Shown piece by piece: positions 43,372-52,057 of a DNA stretch of 64,000 nt. Below the pieces are notes generated by a model that worked only from the letters and a program-made list of their open reading frames with translations, was not told the DNA's origin and made no database searches. The position numbers and the translations under genes were made by a program. Every line of letters begins with the position of its first letter. Within the stretch, counting starts at the first letter, position 1. The stretch comes from CAVTUU01 sp045804965 (GTDB lineage Bacteria; Chloroflexota; Chloroflexia; Thermomicrobiales; UBA6265): the NCBI GenBank assembly GCA_045804965.1, contig JBJMMD010000035.1:1-64000 (forward strand), given 5' to 3'.

Positions 43372-43893
43372 ATGAAATCAACACGAGTCACGAGGAGAAC
43401 CTTCGCGCGTGGATTGGGCCTGGCAGGCGTTCTTGAATTGTCACCTCGTCTCTTCGCCGGAGCATCATCTCCGTCAACCATGACGGTTGAGCAGACCCGG
43501 GCGACGATGGAGGGTTACCTCGAGACGATGCTAAGCGGCGGTGCTTACGAGACCTACTTCGCGGGCGATATCGTCGTCACGTTCGTCGGATCCGAAGAGA
43601 AAATCACTGGGCCAGACGCGGCCAAACGCGCGATCGATGCGCTACTCCATGAACAATTTGACGCCAAGTTGAAGATCCAGCGGCTAACGGTTGGTCCCGG
43701 GCGTGCCGCGCTCGAAGTCGACCTTACCGGCAGACAAATCGGAATATTTGCGGGGATCCCTGCGAACGGGAGGTATGTAGAAGTGCTTTTCGGTGTCTTT
43801 TCCGAGCTGGAGGACGGCGAGATCACCGCTCAGCGCATCTATGGATTGACCGACGGTCTTTACCGACAGCTCGTGACGATTCCGAAGATGTAA
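43372..43893 (+). CDS. Tat-exported SnoaL/NTF2-like protein
   Basis: 173 aa from the Met of MKSTRVTRRTFARGLGLAGV; GAGAAGCGGCGAG lies upstream. The twin-arginine signal (RRTFARGLGL) implies folded export. The mature part is a SnoaL/NTF2-like cone with TRATMEGYLETMLSGGAYET, YFAGDIVVTFVGSEEKITG and GEITAQRIYGLTDGLYRQL. The same order and several identical stretches occur in the protein at 46298, so the two are paralogues flanking the sigma/LuxR cluster. Ligand and reaction are unknown. Confidence 0.8.
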   Translation: MKSTRVTRRTFARGLGLAGVLELSPRLFAGASSPSTMTVEQTRATMEGYLETMLSGGAYETYFAGDIVVTFVGSEEKITGPDAAKRAIDALLHEQFDAKLKIQRLTVGPGRAALEVDLTGRQIGIFAGIPANGRYVEVLFGVFSELEDGEITAQRIYGLTDGLYRQLVTIPKM

Positions 43894-43904
43894 TCGTCAC
43901 AGAT

Positions 43905-43962
43905 GGCCGCGCCGTTCACGTCTGTTTTGGTCCTTTCACCAATCAGACGAACCGGCGCGGCC
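43905..43962 (+). terminator. Long stem-loop after the SnoaL gene
   Basis: GGCCGCGCCG pairs with CGGCGCGGCC, and an inner GTCTG/CAGAC stem and TTGGT/ACCAA pair tighten the loop. Placed 12 bases after the stop codon. Confidence 0.65.
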
Positions 43963-44046
43963 GGTTGACCGCCGGGGAACCATGCTCCTGCCACAGCGTG
44001 AGAGGTAGCTTTTTCAGCGGGGGCGAGTTTTCCACTCGAGGCGGCC

Positions 44047-44307
44047 ATGGCCGATACCGATGCTCTCCTGGCCGCGCTGGCCGAGGTCCCGGAGCTATCC
44101 GCATCTGCCGCGCCCAGCAGCCTGTCGCCCTGCGAACTCGAAGTTCTGCGCCTGGTGGTGGATAGGCAAACCGCCCGGCAGATTGCATATGAACTGTTCA
44201 TCAGCCGGCGGACGGTGACCACCCACGTGCAGAATATTTTCAACAAGCTTGGCATGGATAATCGCGCCGGGGCCGCGGCCCTCGCGGTGCGCGAAGGGCT
44301 CGCCTGA
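44047..44307 (+). CDS. Stand-alone LuxR-type helix-turn-helix protein
   Basis: 86 aa; GAGGCGGCC precedes the ATG. After a short Ala-rich leader the whole protein is a GerE/LuxR HTH: LSPCELEVLRLVVDRQTARQ, IAYELFISRRTVTTHVQNIF and NKLGMDNRAGAAALAVREGL. No receiver or ligand domain is present. It may be a NarL-type regulator remnant or a genuine small DNA-binding protein. Its HTH resembles that of the membrane-anchored LuxR-type protein encoded convergently at 44397. Confidence 0.72.
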   Translation: MADTDALLAALAEVPELSASAAPSSLSPCELEVLRLVVDRQTARQIAYELFISRRTVTTHVQNIFNKLGMDNRAGAAALAVREGLA

Positions 44308-44396
44308 GCATGACGGGTCGTTCTTGCGGCGGGTACTGCGCATGTCGTGACGCTAGATTTGACTCTTGAACCTCTTGGTGAAGTGGCGGCCCCGCG

Positions 44397-45257
44397 TTAG
44401 GAAGTAATCACGAGCAGCAAGATGACAACGATCGCGATGAAAAGAATGAAGACTGGCACGGTTGGGAACTGTGATTTGGGCGAATGCGCCGGTCCGTAGG
44501 TGGGGCGAACGATTCTTCTGATCCGTTGATATTTTGGATACATCTCGCCATCAGTTTCGTGCGTTGTAGCGGCTGCTTGCGGCGGGACGACCTCAAGGGG
44601 AGCAAGGACGTCGCTTACCTCGTTTGATAGTTCAAGTTTGCTTTGGCCACGGACGAACGCCGCTGCGGCCGCAGTGCGATTCTCAACACCGAGTTTCATG
44701 AGGATGCTCTGGACGTGGGTGGCGACCGTCCGCGGACTGATGAAGAGGGCGTCGGCGATCTCTTGGTTGGTCCGGCTGGCGGCGACCAGTTGCAGGATCT
44801 CGAGTTCGCGCGGGGAAAGCGTGCTTATTGGTTCAAATGGAACGGAACCGGAATCAGATTCGAGTGCCCCTATTGTCTCGGTGAATGATTCGGCCGCCGC
44901 AACTTTATGCAGGCCAGGTATCCGTTGATCAACCGAGTCCGGGGGGCGCAGAGTAGAGGGACTGCTACTGGCTAGGGGCGCTGTTTTCGGCGTCGCTGGA
45001 GATGGAACAGTGTCGATTTGCGCCGCCTCCGTCAGATCGAGGCTATCTCGAAAGAGCGGGGCAGGGGGTTGCTGAGCGCGGGCGAGGAATTCTGGACTTG
45101 GATACTGGGCGGAGCCGAGTGCGTGGAGCCGGCGGATGATTGCCGCGTCGAATGGGTCAACGTCGTGGGCGTCGTCCGGTTCGCCGCGCTTGACCGCGTC
45201 GGAGTAATCCGCCAGGCGCTGAGCTCTCTTCATATTGTCGCCTAGGTCAGCGCTCAT
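44397..45257 (-). CDS. LuxR-type HTH protein with C-terminal transmembrane anchor
   Basis: 286 aa. Order: an acidic N-terminus with IIRRLHALGSAQYPSPEFLA, a disordered Pro/Ser/Thr region (residues 55-130), a GerE HTH (TLSPRELEILQLVAASRTNQ, EIADALFISPRTVATHVQSI), a basic linker, and a single helix VPVFILFIAIVVILLLVITS at the very end. Its start overlaps the stop of the ECF sigma gene by four bases (ATGA), so they are translationally coupled. This is the place of an anti-sigma factor, and the tail anchor fits membrane tethering, but no classical zinc anti-sigma motif is seen. Confidence 0.8.
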   Translation of the reverse strand: MSADLGDNMKRAQRLADYSDAVKRGEPDDAHDVDPFDAAIIRRLHALGSAQYPSPEFLARAQQPPAPLFRDSLDLTEAAQIDTVPSPATPKTAPLASSSPSTLRPPDSVDQRIPGLHKVAAAESFTETIGALESDSGSVPFEPISTLSPRELEILQLVAASRTNQEIADALFISPRTVATHVQSILMKLGVENRTAAAAAFVRGQSKLELSNEVSDVLAPLEVVPPQAAATTHETDGEMYPKYQRIRRIVRPTYGPAHSPKSQFPTVPVFILFIAIVVILLLVITS

Positions 45258-45880
45258 TCTGCGGACCTGCCTGGTGTCGGGAGCTCACTGGCCGGGACGA
45301 AAACGCTCCTTAGGTGACTGATCGCCCGTTCGTGGCGCTTGCGCGCGTTGGCCGAGCTTATTCCTACCACATCGGCGACCTCATTCCAATCAAGATCCGA
45401 GTAGTACCGCAACCGAAGAATATCCTGATACGGCTTAGGAAGGCGCGAAAGGGCAGCCTCAAGGTCGTGCTGGCTGATGACGCCATCTTCGAATGAGTTC
45501 TCGGAACCGGCGGAGGGAGCCGTCTCCGCGTCGCCGTTCAAAGAAACAGTTCGGCGGTATTCCGCTTTATTGATGACGCCCAGGGCTTGGTTGTGGGTGA
45601 TGCGGTAGAGCCAGGGACGAAAGGCGCCTTTGCAGGTGCCAATGGCCCGCCAGGCTTTTTCAAGCGCGACCAAGGTGGTGTGCTCGGCAAGATCGCCATC
45701 CTTGAGGATTCCGAAGCACAGCCGATAGAGCCACACGCGCATTGGGGCGACCATCTCCTCGAAGGCCGCATACTCACCCTGTTGTGCGCGGGATAGCAGT
45801 AGCTGCTCTGTGGATAAGTCCACAAGGTCCCTCAGCGACGGTGCTGCGGTTTTTGAGCTTTCGTTGAGCCAGGATAGCAC
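45254..45880 (-). CDS. ECF-type RNA polymerase sigma factor
   Basis: 208 aa. Region 2 is AFEEMVAPMRVWLYRLCFGI, then LEKAWRAI and FRPWLYRITHNQALGVINK (a -10-reading helix). Region 4 is ALSRLPKPYQDILRLRYYSD, LDWNEVADVVGISSANARKR, a normal -35-binding HTH. Linker length and the absence of regions 1 and 3 mark an extracytoplasmic-function type. It is followed by the overlapping LuxR-TM gene, which probably controls it. Its target genes are unknown; the SnoaL-like genes on both sides are candidates. Confidence 0.9.
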   Translation of the reverse strand: MLSWLNESSKTAAPSLRDLVDLSTEQLLLSRAQQGEYAAFEEMVAPMRVWLYRLCFGILKDGDLAEHTTLVALEKAWRAIGTCKGAFRPWLYRITHNQALGVINKAEYRRTVSLNGDAETAPSAGSENSFEDGVISQHDLEAALSRLPKPYQDILRLRYYSDLDWNEVADVVGISSANARKRHERAISHLRSVFVPASELPTPGRSAE

Positions 45881-46297
45881 AGTGGCTCCCCGCGTCGTTG
45901 CGCAACATACGGATACGCGTGCCGTCTCTTAGGCGGAAGCAAATCCGTACACCTTCCGATGTCCGCACCGCGCCACTCAGCCACTATTGCCCAATCCCGG
46001 CGGGCCGCCGGCAGTCGGTTTGGGACGTTCTTGGCACGAGGAGGTGGCCCCGATTGTCACACCGTCACAAAGGACGGCGCTGTCCTATCTAGAGAGCAAC
46101 GGGTCCATGGCGAAGTTGAAGGGCAAGGCTTTCTGAGCGGAGCGGAATCACGTGGTCACGACGAATGACGAGAAGGCATTTCGCCTTTGGCATCGGCCCT
46201 ATCCCTCCGACTTAGCAGTAGGCCTGCCCGTTCAGATGCCGGCGGCTCAGAAGCCCCGGAACATGCCAACAGCATGTGTCCCAATGTCAGGAGCGCA
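45881..46297. other. Divergent intergenic region of the sigma gene and second SnoaL gene
   Basis: 417 bases with no gene recognised. It must contain the promoters for both directions. No ECF-type promoter could be assigned by eye. Confidence 0.5.
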
Positions 46298-46855
46298 ATG
46301 ATGCGACTTCCACAAGTTTCGCAATCGATCATCGGGTGGAGCCTTGACCTGCCGCTCACCTCGAAGCCAGCCCACGTTGACTCCGCGGAAGCGACATCAG
46401 CGATGAGCGTGGAACACACCTTGGCCACGATCGAGGCGTACATCGCCGCCTTGCTCAGGGGTGACGACTTCGAGTCGTTCTTCGCCGGCGACATCGTCGT
46501 CACGTTCGTCGGCATCGGACGCGTGGTGAAGGGACAGACCAGAGGCAAGCAGGCGATCAACAGGCTGCTCCACGGCCAGGTCGACGTCGACCTGGAGATC
46601 AGGCACCTCATGGTTGGTCCCGGTCGGGCGTCACACGAGGCGGCGCTCATGAGCGCTCAACATCGGGAGGTCGCGGGAACCCCGCCGAGCCGCGGGAGCG
46701 TGGACAGACTGCACAGCGTCTTCTACGAGTTGGCGGCCGGCAAGATCACCGCGCTGCGAATCCATGGGCTGACCGATGACCTGTTCCAGCACAGCTTGAC
46801 CATCCCAGGGTACATCGCCGTCACAAACGATGACGCTGTGTCGTCTGGTTATTAG
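46298..46855 (+). CDS. SnoaL/NTF2-like protein, paralogue of the one at 43372
   Basis: 185 aa from ATG at 46298, with CAGGAG 5 bases upstream. It has a short leader without a clear twin-arginine motif. The mature core follows its paralogue: VEHTLATIEAYIAALLRGDD, FESFFAGDIVVTFVGIGRVV, AINRLLHGQVDVDLEIRHLM, VGPGRASHEAAL and GKITALRIHGLTDDLFQHSL. It adds a segment EVAGTPPSRG that is shorter in the other copy. Function unknown. A palindromic terminator follows. Confidence 0.75.
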   Translation: MMRLPQVSQSIIGWSLDLPLTSKPAHVDSAEATSAMSVEHTLATIEAYIAALLRGDDFESFFAGDIVVTFVGIGRVVKGQTRGKQAINRLLHGQVDVDLEIRHLMVGPGRASHEAALMSAQHREVAGTPPSRGSVDRLHSVFYELAAGKITALRIHGLTDDLFQHSLTIPGYIAVTNDDAVSSGY

Positions 46856-46879
46856 AAGGGCTGATTACGCCTTGAAGGA

Positions 46880-46922
46880 TCGGGACTTGACTATTGACTG
46901 TCAGTCAATAGTCAAGTCCCGA
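46880..46922. terminator. Perfect 20-bp-stem palindrome
   Basis: TCGGGACTTGACTATTGACT, loop GTC, then its exact complement. It lies 24 bases after the SnoaL stop. No T run, so it could also be a binding site. Confidence 0.75.
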
Positions 46923-47040
46923 CGAGATTGACGGAAACGATGGAACCGCGGACAATTAGCCCATCGCAATCACACGAATCCTGCATTTCCGGTCGCCACG
47001 TCGGCAGATCCGGGCTGTCGGCGTTGACAGGAGAATGATC

Positions 47041-50000
47041 GTGCGCGCGTGCCGTCGTCTTGACTTTGCGATCCTCATCCGTATCGTGCTCGTGTTCATG
47101 GTGCTCGCCAGCGTGACCGCTGTTCGCCCCGGCGCGGCCGGGGCGCAGGACGCCGCCCCTACGGCGACTGAGACCGCGACCGAAGCGCCGACCGCGACAC
47201 CCCAGCCAACTGACACGCCAACACCGATCGCCACGGAGCAGCCGACGGATACACCAGCGCCGACGAGCACGCCCGCGCCGACGTCACCGCCGACGTCGAC
47301 GCCCACACCTTCTCCCACTGCATCTTCGAGTGAAACTGCTCCGCCGACACCTTCGTCAACGCCCACGTCTGATCCCACCGCAAAACTGCCGGATCAGTCA
47401 GCTGCCGCAATCACCTACGTGGTCACTATTCTCTCGGTTGACCCAAATGGAAATCCCGTCACGCTCAATTGCTTCGATGTCTATCGCGACGCGGGCGATG
47501 GCAGCCTAGGCACGAGGGTCGTGCGCAATGCATGTGACTTCGTTGGCAGCGGTAAGATCACCGTTCATCTTACAGTCGGCTCGTATGTGCTTGTTGAGAC
47601 GAAGCGGGCAAATAACGTTGGCACCGCATCCAATCGGCATTTCTCGGTCAGCCGTGATCGCTCCATCACCGTCACACATCAGTTCCTGACGAAGATCGTG
47701 ATCACCTCAAAGGACAACTCGACAGGGTTGCCGGTTCTCGACGTGTGCTACGATCTCGAACCACTTACCCCCATCATTTACACGCCGCAGTACTTTAGTT
47801 GTGACTCGTTCGACGGAAACAGCGACGGCGTCACCACGATCCTAGGGGTGGATCGTGGTACCTTCACATTCATCCCCGCGTACACTCCCATCCGATACCT
47901 GCCGGCGGCGAACCGCCAGGTGACCGTTTCGACGCTCTCTGCGCCAAGCGCTATGACTGTCGGCTATGACAAGGCGGCCTCCTTCCTGATCCATAAGCGG
48001 AATCAAGCGAATGAACCGATCTCCGGCGCTTGCTTCAGCCTGCTTGCCAACAACAATGGCGTGCCAGGCGACCAAGTAGGGAGTGTCTTCTGTGACCAGT
48101 CCTTGGGTCCGAATGACGGTGACATCGAGGGCACAGGGTTCGTCACTGGCAGCTACTTCTTGCGAGAAGGGACGGCGCCCGCCGGTTATCTGCCGGTCGC
48201 TTACCAACCCGTTTTCCTTACTACTGGACAGACGACCGAGCTGACCATCACCGACCCGCTTGGTGGACAACTCGAGATCCACGCGGTCGATGATCATGGC
48301 AATCCGATCAACGACCTCTGTCCGCATGTCTTTCACGATGCCGGTGGTGGCACGCGCGGCGACGAGATCGTTTTGCCTCCTTGTGATCTCAGTGCGAGTC
48401 TCACCGATGGCATTACGAAACTGATCGGGCTGCCGGCGGGCAACTTCCTCCTCGTCCAGTTTGGCGCTTGGCCAGGATATTTTCCTTCGGCGGACGTCCC
48501 GTTCACCATTGCTGCGGGAGAAACAAAGACGATTCAGATCGTCAATGCCCTCGGCGGCAAGCTCGTTGTCACGACCGTTGACTCGACTCAGCCTGGAACA
48601 GAGGTTCCCGGTGCATGCTACACGGTCTACGTTGACGGAGGTGGCGGCGCCCATGGAGCCTGGGCGGGCTACGGCTGTGATGCGAATGACGGCAATGCCG
48701 ACGGTGTCACTTCCATCATTAGGCTCGCCGCCGGTTCCTATGTGGTTGCGCAGAGTCAGGTTCCGTGGCCGTTCTACGCGGGTCCCGACCAAACGTTCTC
48801 AATCGCACTTGGTGAGACGAAGTCTGTCAATGTGCTCAATACGCCGTATGGCACGCTGCGGATTCACAAGAAGACGCCGCTTGGCGCCGCGTTGCCCGGT
48901 TCGTGCTTTATCGCCATTTGGGCGCCGGGAACCCCATCTGCGGGGAACGAAGCCGGAAGCGCCTGCGACAGTGCCGACGGTGCTGACGACGGGACAATCG
49001 ATCTCCGGCTACCTAACGGCCCGTTCGTCATTCAAGAGACGGCAGCGCCTGCTCACTATGTGCGTGCTCCGAACATCACCGTCGACATCGTTGACTCCAG
49101 TACGGTGGAAAGGGATATCACCGACCCCGTGCCGAGCACGCTGACCCTCGAATTTGTCGATGTCTGGCATACCCCGGTGCTGGACATCTGTACCACGATC
49201 CAGGGTACCAATAATGACTTCGGCGGCTTCTTTCCGATCGCGACGTGTGACACCTTCGGCCACGGCGCAAGGGACGGCAAAATCACCTTCACGAATCTGA
49301 CCTGGGGAACTTGGACAACGAAGGACGGCCACCTTACCAATACGAATCTCAAAAATCCCTATCACTTTCCCGAAGTGCCCATTTCTCTCAATCCAGGCGA
49401 AAGCAAAACCGTCGAGATCGTGCTGACCGAAGCTCCGCCCAAGATTAGCTACGGACCTGTCGTTGGAAGCGTGATGCAAACGTCCGCCACCATTTATTGG
49501 GAGACGGATCAAAAGACGATTGGCTCGGTCAATTACGGATCGGGGCGTGTTCCAGACAAGACCGCGCCCTCGACACCGGAAGCGCCAACAACGACGCATC
49601 GCATCACGATCCCAGGCCTGACAGCTGGCTCGGTTTATTTCTTCAAGGTCAAGGTCACCGGCCCGAATGGCGATGACGAAAGCGAAATCTTCTCATTCCG
49701 CACGCTCGCTTCGACCGCTACCGGCAAGGTTATCGTCACCAAGAAGAAGTTGGATGGAACATCCCTCCCCGGCGCCTGCTTCGATGTCTACCGCAACGCA
49801 GGAGGCGGTGAACTCGGCACGTTCATCCGCGGCTCGTGTGACCGGTTCGAGGCCGATGGCAACAACGGAAAGATCACCATCACCGGGCTGACGAAGGGCT
49901 CGTATGTTCTCGTTGAGTTCTATGCGCCGACGAGCTACAAGCTGGCAAGTCACGTGCTGTTCACCCTGTCGTCAGGCCAGACGAAACAATTGACGGTGAC

Positions 50001-50889
50001 CGATTTGGGTGGCGGGGCAACCGTGCGCGTGACCAGTCGGATCACCGGTGGTTCGACGCTGAAGGGCAGTTGCTTCGCCATCTACAAATATGGCAGCGGC
50101 GGAATAGTCGGTGACTATGTCACCAACATCTGTGATGAATTCGATGGTAGCAACGGCGTGACCACGTTCTCAGGCATTGCCGCAGGGAAATACTTCCTTT
50201 GGGAATACTACGTGCCGCCTGGATATGTGCGAGATCCAATCCGCCAGTTCACCATCAAAACCGGTGTGGAATCCTTGAGTCTCTCCTATTACAACCGAAA
50301 GACCACCGACACCGGCAACATCGTCATCAAATCGATCGACAGTCTTGATAGTCCAGTCCGGGGCGCCTGTTACGCCCTCTATACCAGCAATAGCTCCGGT
50401 GCGCTGACGTCATTCATCAAGGCTGAGTGCGATGAAGACGATGGTTACAGCGACGGGCAGACCTACTTCACCGGTATCAATGTGGGAACGTATGCCGCCA
50501 TTGAATACTACGCACCCAAGGGATTCATTGTTGGCAAGAAAACGACCATTACCAAGCTCTCGGGCCAACTCGCCAGCAAACGGATCAGGCAGGTAGCCGG
50601 AGGGGTGACGGTGACGGTCACCACGTTGAAGGGCTCAACGACCTCGAAGGCGCCTGGCGCGTGTTATGGCCTCTACCGGTACGCCAGCGGCCAATGGCAG
50701 TTGGTCACCGAGGCCTGCGATGGCTGGGACGGCGCAAATGACGGTGTAAACCGGATGCCCGGCGTTCCCGCTGGCACCTATCGCCTCTACCAGATTGTCA
50801 CTCCGAACGGATATTACACGCCGGCCTACGTGGCGATCAGCGTCGGCAGCACAGCGAAGTCCCAGACGGTGCGCATGTACCCGAGGTGA
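47041..50889 (+). CDS. Giant secreted protein with SpaA/prealbumin-like repeats and a fibronectin III domain
   Basis: 1282 aa from GTG at 47041 (GGAG seven bases upstream; ATG at 47035 is too close). Order: signal peptide (DFAILIRIVLVFMVLASVTA), a 90-residue Thr/Pro linker, about eight SpaA/Cna-B-like repeats with the core G.C[YF].[VL]Y and DG...I.GL..G.YVL.E (for example ACFDVYRNAGGGELGTFIRG), one Fn3-like domain at about residues 800-890 (SATIYWETDQKTIGSVNYG), then five more repeats. Two conserved Cys per repeat suggest internal disulfides. No LPxTG or membrane anchor follows the last repeat, so it is released or bound by another means. A GCAA-loop hairpin follows. Confidence 0.9.
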   Translation: MRACRRLDFAILIRIVLVFMVLASVTAVRPGAAGAQDAAPTATETATEAPTATPQPTDTPTPIATEQPTDTPAPTSTPAPTSPPTSTPTPSPTASSSETAPPTPSSTPTSDPTAKLPDQSAAAITYVVTILSVDPNGNPVTLNCFDVYRDAGDGSLGTRVVRNACDFVGSGKITVHLTVGSYVLVETKRANNVGTASNRHFSVSRDRSITVTHQFLTKIVITSKDNSTGLPVLDVCYDLEPLTPIIYTPQYFSCDSFDGNSDGVTTILGVDRGTFTFIPAYTPIRYLPAANRQVTVSTLSAPSAMTVGYDKAASFLIHKRNQANEPISGACFSLLANNNGVPGDQVGSVFCDQSLGPNDGDIEGTGFVTGSYFLREGTAPAGYLPVAYQPVFLTTGQTTELTITDPLGGQLEIHAVDDHGNPINDLCPHVFHDAGGGTRGDEIVLPPCDLSASLTDGITKLIGLPAGNFLLVQFGAWPGYFPSADVPFTIAAGETKTIQIVNALGGKLVVTTVDSTQPGTEVPGACYTVYVDGGGGAHGAWAGYGCDANDGNADGVTSIIRLAAGSYVVAQSQVPWPFYAGPDQTFSIALGETKSVNVLNTPYGTLRIHKKTPLGAALPGSCFIAIWAPGTPSAGNEAGSACDSADGADDGTIDLRLPNGPFVIQETAAPAHYVRAPNITVDIVDSSTVERDITDPVPSTLTLEFVDVWHTPVLDICTTIQGTNNDFGGFFPIATCDTFGHGARDGKITFTNLTWGTWTTKDGHLTNTNLKNPYHFPEVPISLNPGESKTVEIVLTEAPPKISYGPVVGSVMQTSATIYWETDQKTIGSVNYGSGRVPDKTAPSTPEAPTTTHRITIPGLTAGSVYFFKVKVTGPNGDDESEIFSFRTLASTATGKVIVTKKKLDGTSLPGACFDVYRNAGGGELGTFIRGSCDRFEADGNNGKITITGLTKGSYVLVEFYAPTSYKLASHVLFTLSSGQTKQLTVTDLGGGATVRVTSRITGGSTLKGSCFAIYKYGSGGIVGDYVTNICDEFDGSNGVTTFSGIAAGKYFLWEYYVPPGYVRDPIRQFTIKTGVESLSLSYYNRKTTDTGNIVIKSIDSLDSPVRGACYALYTSNSSGALTSFIKAECDEDDGYSDGQTYFTGINVGTYAAIEYYAPKGFIVGKKTTITKLSGQLASKRIRQVAGGVTVTVTTLKGSTTSKAPGACYGLYRYASGQWQLVTEACDGWDGANDGVNRMPGVPAGTYRLYQIVTPNGYYTPAYVAISVGSTAKSQTVRMYPR

Positions 50890-50909
50890 TCTGGGGAGCA
50901 TTGAGTCAA

Positions 50910-50935
50910 GGGAGAGGCGCGCAAGCGCCTCTCCC
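50910..50935. terminator. GNRA-loop hairpin between convergent genes
   Basis: GGGAGAGGCGC, GCAA loop, then GCGCCTCTCCC. It serves the end of the giant gene and abuts the stop of the minus-strand gene. Confidence 0.8.
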
Positions 50936-51795
50936 TACTTCTCGCCGCAGAAGACGACGGTGTCGTGGGCGTCGGTGTGGTATTCGACGTGTTTGCCGCC
51001 GCCGGTGATGACCACAAGGTAGCCGGGCGTGATCACTTGGGCGTAGAAGTGGCCCTCTTTCGGGCAGCCGAGCGAGGTATCGGGCCAATTCTTTTGCTCG
51101 ACCGTGTCGACGGTCAACTGGTCTTGCGGAAGATTGAGGCGATCCGCCGCGGCGCGGATCGCCGCTTGCACGGGCGGTGGGTATTGGCTGGTCCCGCCGG
51201 GGGTTGCCGCCGGACTTGCCGGTGCATGACCGGAGGTGACCGGCTCGATGTCGTCGATGACCCAGCGGCCGTCATCGGATTTGACGAAGGTGACGATGTC
51301 GATCTCCTCGCCTGTGACCACCGTCGCCGCGATCCGGTTATTCGGCAGCACGTGCGCTTGGCGGACCATCGACGTCACCGGCGTGGCCGCGGGCGTCGCG
51401 GGAAGGGTCTGGCCCTCGACGCGCGGGTGACCGGGGATGATCGGCTGCGGCTCGCGGGCAAAGATGTGGGCGACGACGTAGCGATCGCTGTAGAGGGCAA
51501 GCAGCCGGTTGATATCGCCCGCCTCGGCGCAGGCTGCGACCTGATTCACCGTGTCAGTGATCGCCGCGACGGTGGCTTCGTCCGCCATCTCGCCCGGCGG
51601 CATCGTCGCCGGCGTGGCTACAACCGGCGACGGCGACGGGACATAGGGCGTCGCGCTGAGGGCGAGCAGTTCCTCCTCTGTTCGTGGCTCGACGGTGCAG
51701 CCGCCGCCGGCCGGCGTCGCCTCCTGGGCGGCAACCGACGCCGTGGCGCCCACGAGGAGGGCGAGGAGCATGGATCCAAGAAGCAGGAAGCGCAT
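50935..51795 (-). CDS. Secreted protein of unknown function
   Basis: 286 aa from the Met of MRFLLLGSMLLALLVGATAS; AAAGGA lies upstream. After the signal peptide and a Pro-rich linker, residues 80-200 form an NTF2/SnoaL-like segment (VNQVAACAEAGDINRLLALY, SDRYVVAHIFAREPQPII, VTFVKSDDGRWVIDDIEPV). A Pro/Ser/Thr linker leads to a C-terminal domain with WPDTSLGCPKEGHFYAQVIT then PGYLVVITGGGKHVEYHTDA, a motif I associate with a family of secreted proteins in Chloroflexota. Two Cys may form a disulfide. Function unknown. Confidence 0.8.
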   Translation of the reverse strand: MRFLLLGSMLLALLVGATASVAAQEATPAGGGCTVEPRTEEELLALSATPYVPSPSPVVATPATMPPGEMADEATVAAITDTVNQVAACAEAGDINRLLALYSDRYVVAHIFAREPQPIIPGHPRVEGQTLPATPAATPVTSMVRQAHVLPNNRIAATVVTGEEIDIVTFVKSDDGRWVIDDIEPVTSGHAPASPAATPGGTSQYPPPVQAAIRAAADRLNLPQDQLTVDTVEQKNWPDTSLGCPKEGHFYAQVITPGYLVVITGGGKHVEYHTDAHDTVVFCGEK

Positions 51796-51848
51796 GGCGA
51801 CGTCCTTTCGGTTGATCGGAGAATCGGAACCGATCTCACCCGGCAGGA

Positions 51849-51985
51849 GTTTCCCCACCCGGCCCTACGGGCCACCCTCTCCCGTGCGCGAGAGAGGGTA
51901 CGATGAGCGTTTCCCGTGCCCTCGCCCTGCGCATCAGGGCGAGGGCAGCCGCGTTAGCGGCGGGTGAGGGAACTCCTGGCGGGTG
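51849..51985. repeat. Family-2 repeat
   Basis: CCCACCCGGCCCTACGGGCC, ACCCTCTCCCGTGCGCGAGA and GCGTTAGCGGCGGGTGAGGG then AACTCCTGG. Same layout as 26345 and 22089. Confidence 0.7.
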
Positions 51986-52002
51986 AAGGTGCCCTAGACT
52001 TC

Positions 52003-52041
52003 AAAAACCGCGAGAGCCGGAGCCCATGCCCCGGCTCTCGC
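52003..52041 (-). terminator. Intrinsic terminator of the LPGTG surface protein
   Basis: GCGAGAGCCGG and CCGGCTCTCGC around a 10-base loop. On the minus strand a GTTTTTG run follows the stem, a complete Rho-independent terminator 17 bases after the stop codon. Confidence 0.85.
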
Positions 52042-52057
52042 CCATGTTGCCAATATC

